Source: Clostridia bacterium (GTDB taxonomy: Bacteria; Bacillota; Clostridia; Christensenellales; Borkfalkiaceae). Taken from it: a DNA stretch of 64,000 bases. Shown one piece after another: positions 63,947 to 64,000 of the stretch. The position numbers and the translations under genes were made by a program. The stretch spans positions 18,153 through 82,152 of the forward strand of contig CAAFVM010000039.1 of the NCBI GenBank assembly GCA_900766495.1, written 5' to 3'. The notes under the pieces are model-generated. The model saw only the letters and a list, made by a program, of their open reading frames with translations, did not search any database and was not told the DNA's origin. The stretch's first letter is position 1, and every line of letters begins with the position of its first letter.

Positions 63947-64000
63947 CTCGCTCATAGTATGTCCAATACAATTTCGTTCGCGTTTGTCTGAAATCATTCA

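Overview
The window reads as one long carbohydrate-foraging island of an anaerobic, Gram-positive-type bacterium, most likely a gut member of the Clostridia (Bacillota). The reasons are strong AGGAGG-type ribosome sites, many secreted lipoproteins with SPase II lipoboxes, CUT1-type ABC sugar importers instead of SusC/SusD outer-membrane pairs, and DeoR, LacI and AraC regulators beside glycoside hydrolases. The exact lineage cannot be fixed from the sequence. There are no rRNA or tRNA genes, no CRISPR array and no transposase gene.

Layout. 1-322: a terminator and a tandem repeat. 323-1063: a divergent DeoR regulator. 1359-14179 (cassette A): solute-binding lipoprotein, two permeases, a large Ig-like secreted protein, a DUF4838-type lipoprotein and a giant BIG2/beta-helix lipoprotein. 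It runs on closely into cytoplasmic genes (14272-19535): zinc alcohol dehydrogenase, HAD phosphatase, GH78 rhamnosidase and a phosphodiesterase-like enzyme. 19868-22025: a cation/proton antiporter and an MgtC-like protein behind a structured leader. 22405-24533: a GH43 enzyme and a LacI regulator. 24709-36935 (cassette B): a giant SGNH/CBM9-like lipoprotein, a second ABC importer, a GH43 lipoprotein and a GH2 enzyme. 37394-37966: an unusual RpiB-like isomerase. 38294-53796 (cassette C): a GH35 enzyme, then a second copy of the cassette A arrangement. 53905-54750: a convergent AraC regulator. 54896-63602: GH43-like enzyme, two SGNH hydrolases, GH78, a beta-helix enzyme resembling GH110, and an alpha/beta-hydrolase lipoprotein. 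63603-64000: an SGNH remnant, terminators, an outward promoter and an inverted partner of the left-end repeat.

How the parts may work together (inference). Secreted Ig-like, BIG2, DUF4838, GH43 and SGNH proteins would bind, deacylate and trim a complex glycan at the cell surface. Three ABC importers would take up oligosaccharides, powered by an ATPase encoded elsewhere, since none is present here. Cytoplasmic GH78, GH2, GH35, GH43 and GH110-like enzymes would finish degradation. Two rhamnosidases plus galactosidase and GH43 families suggest a rhamnose- and galactose-containing plant glycan such as rhamnogalacturonan side chains or arabinogalactan, but the substrate is not proven.

The most interesting signals are the duplicated six-part cassette (A and C), which is a candidate uncharacterised glycan-capture system; two families of unassigned surface modules shared among non-paralogous proteins; an identical 16-bp LacI operator at two promoters; a candidate small hairpin RNA; and related repeats in opposite orientation at the two ends of the window.
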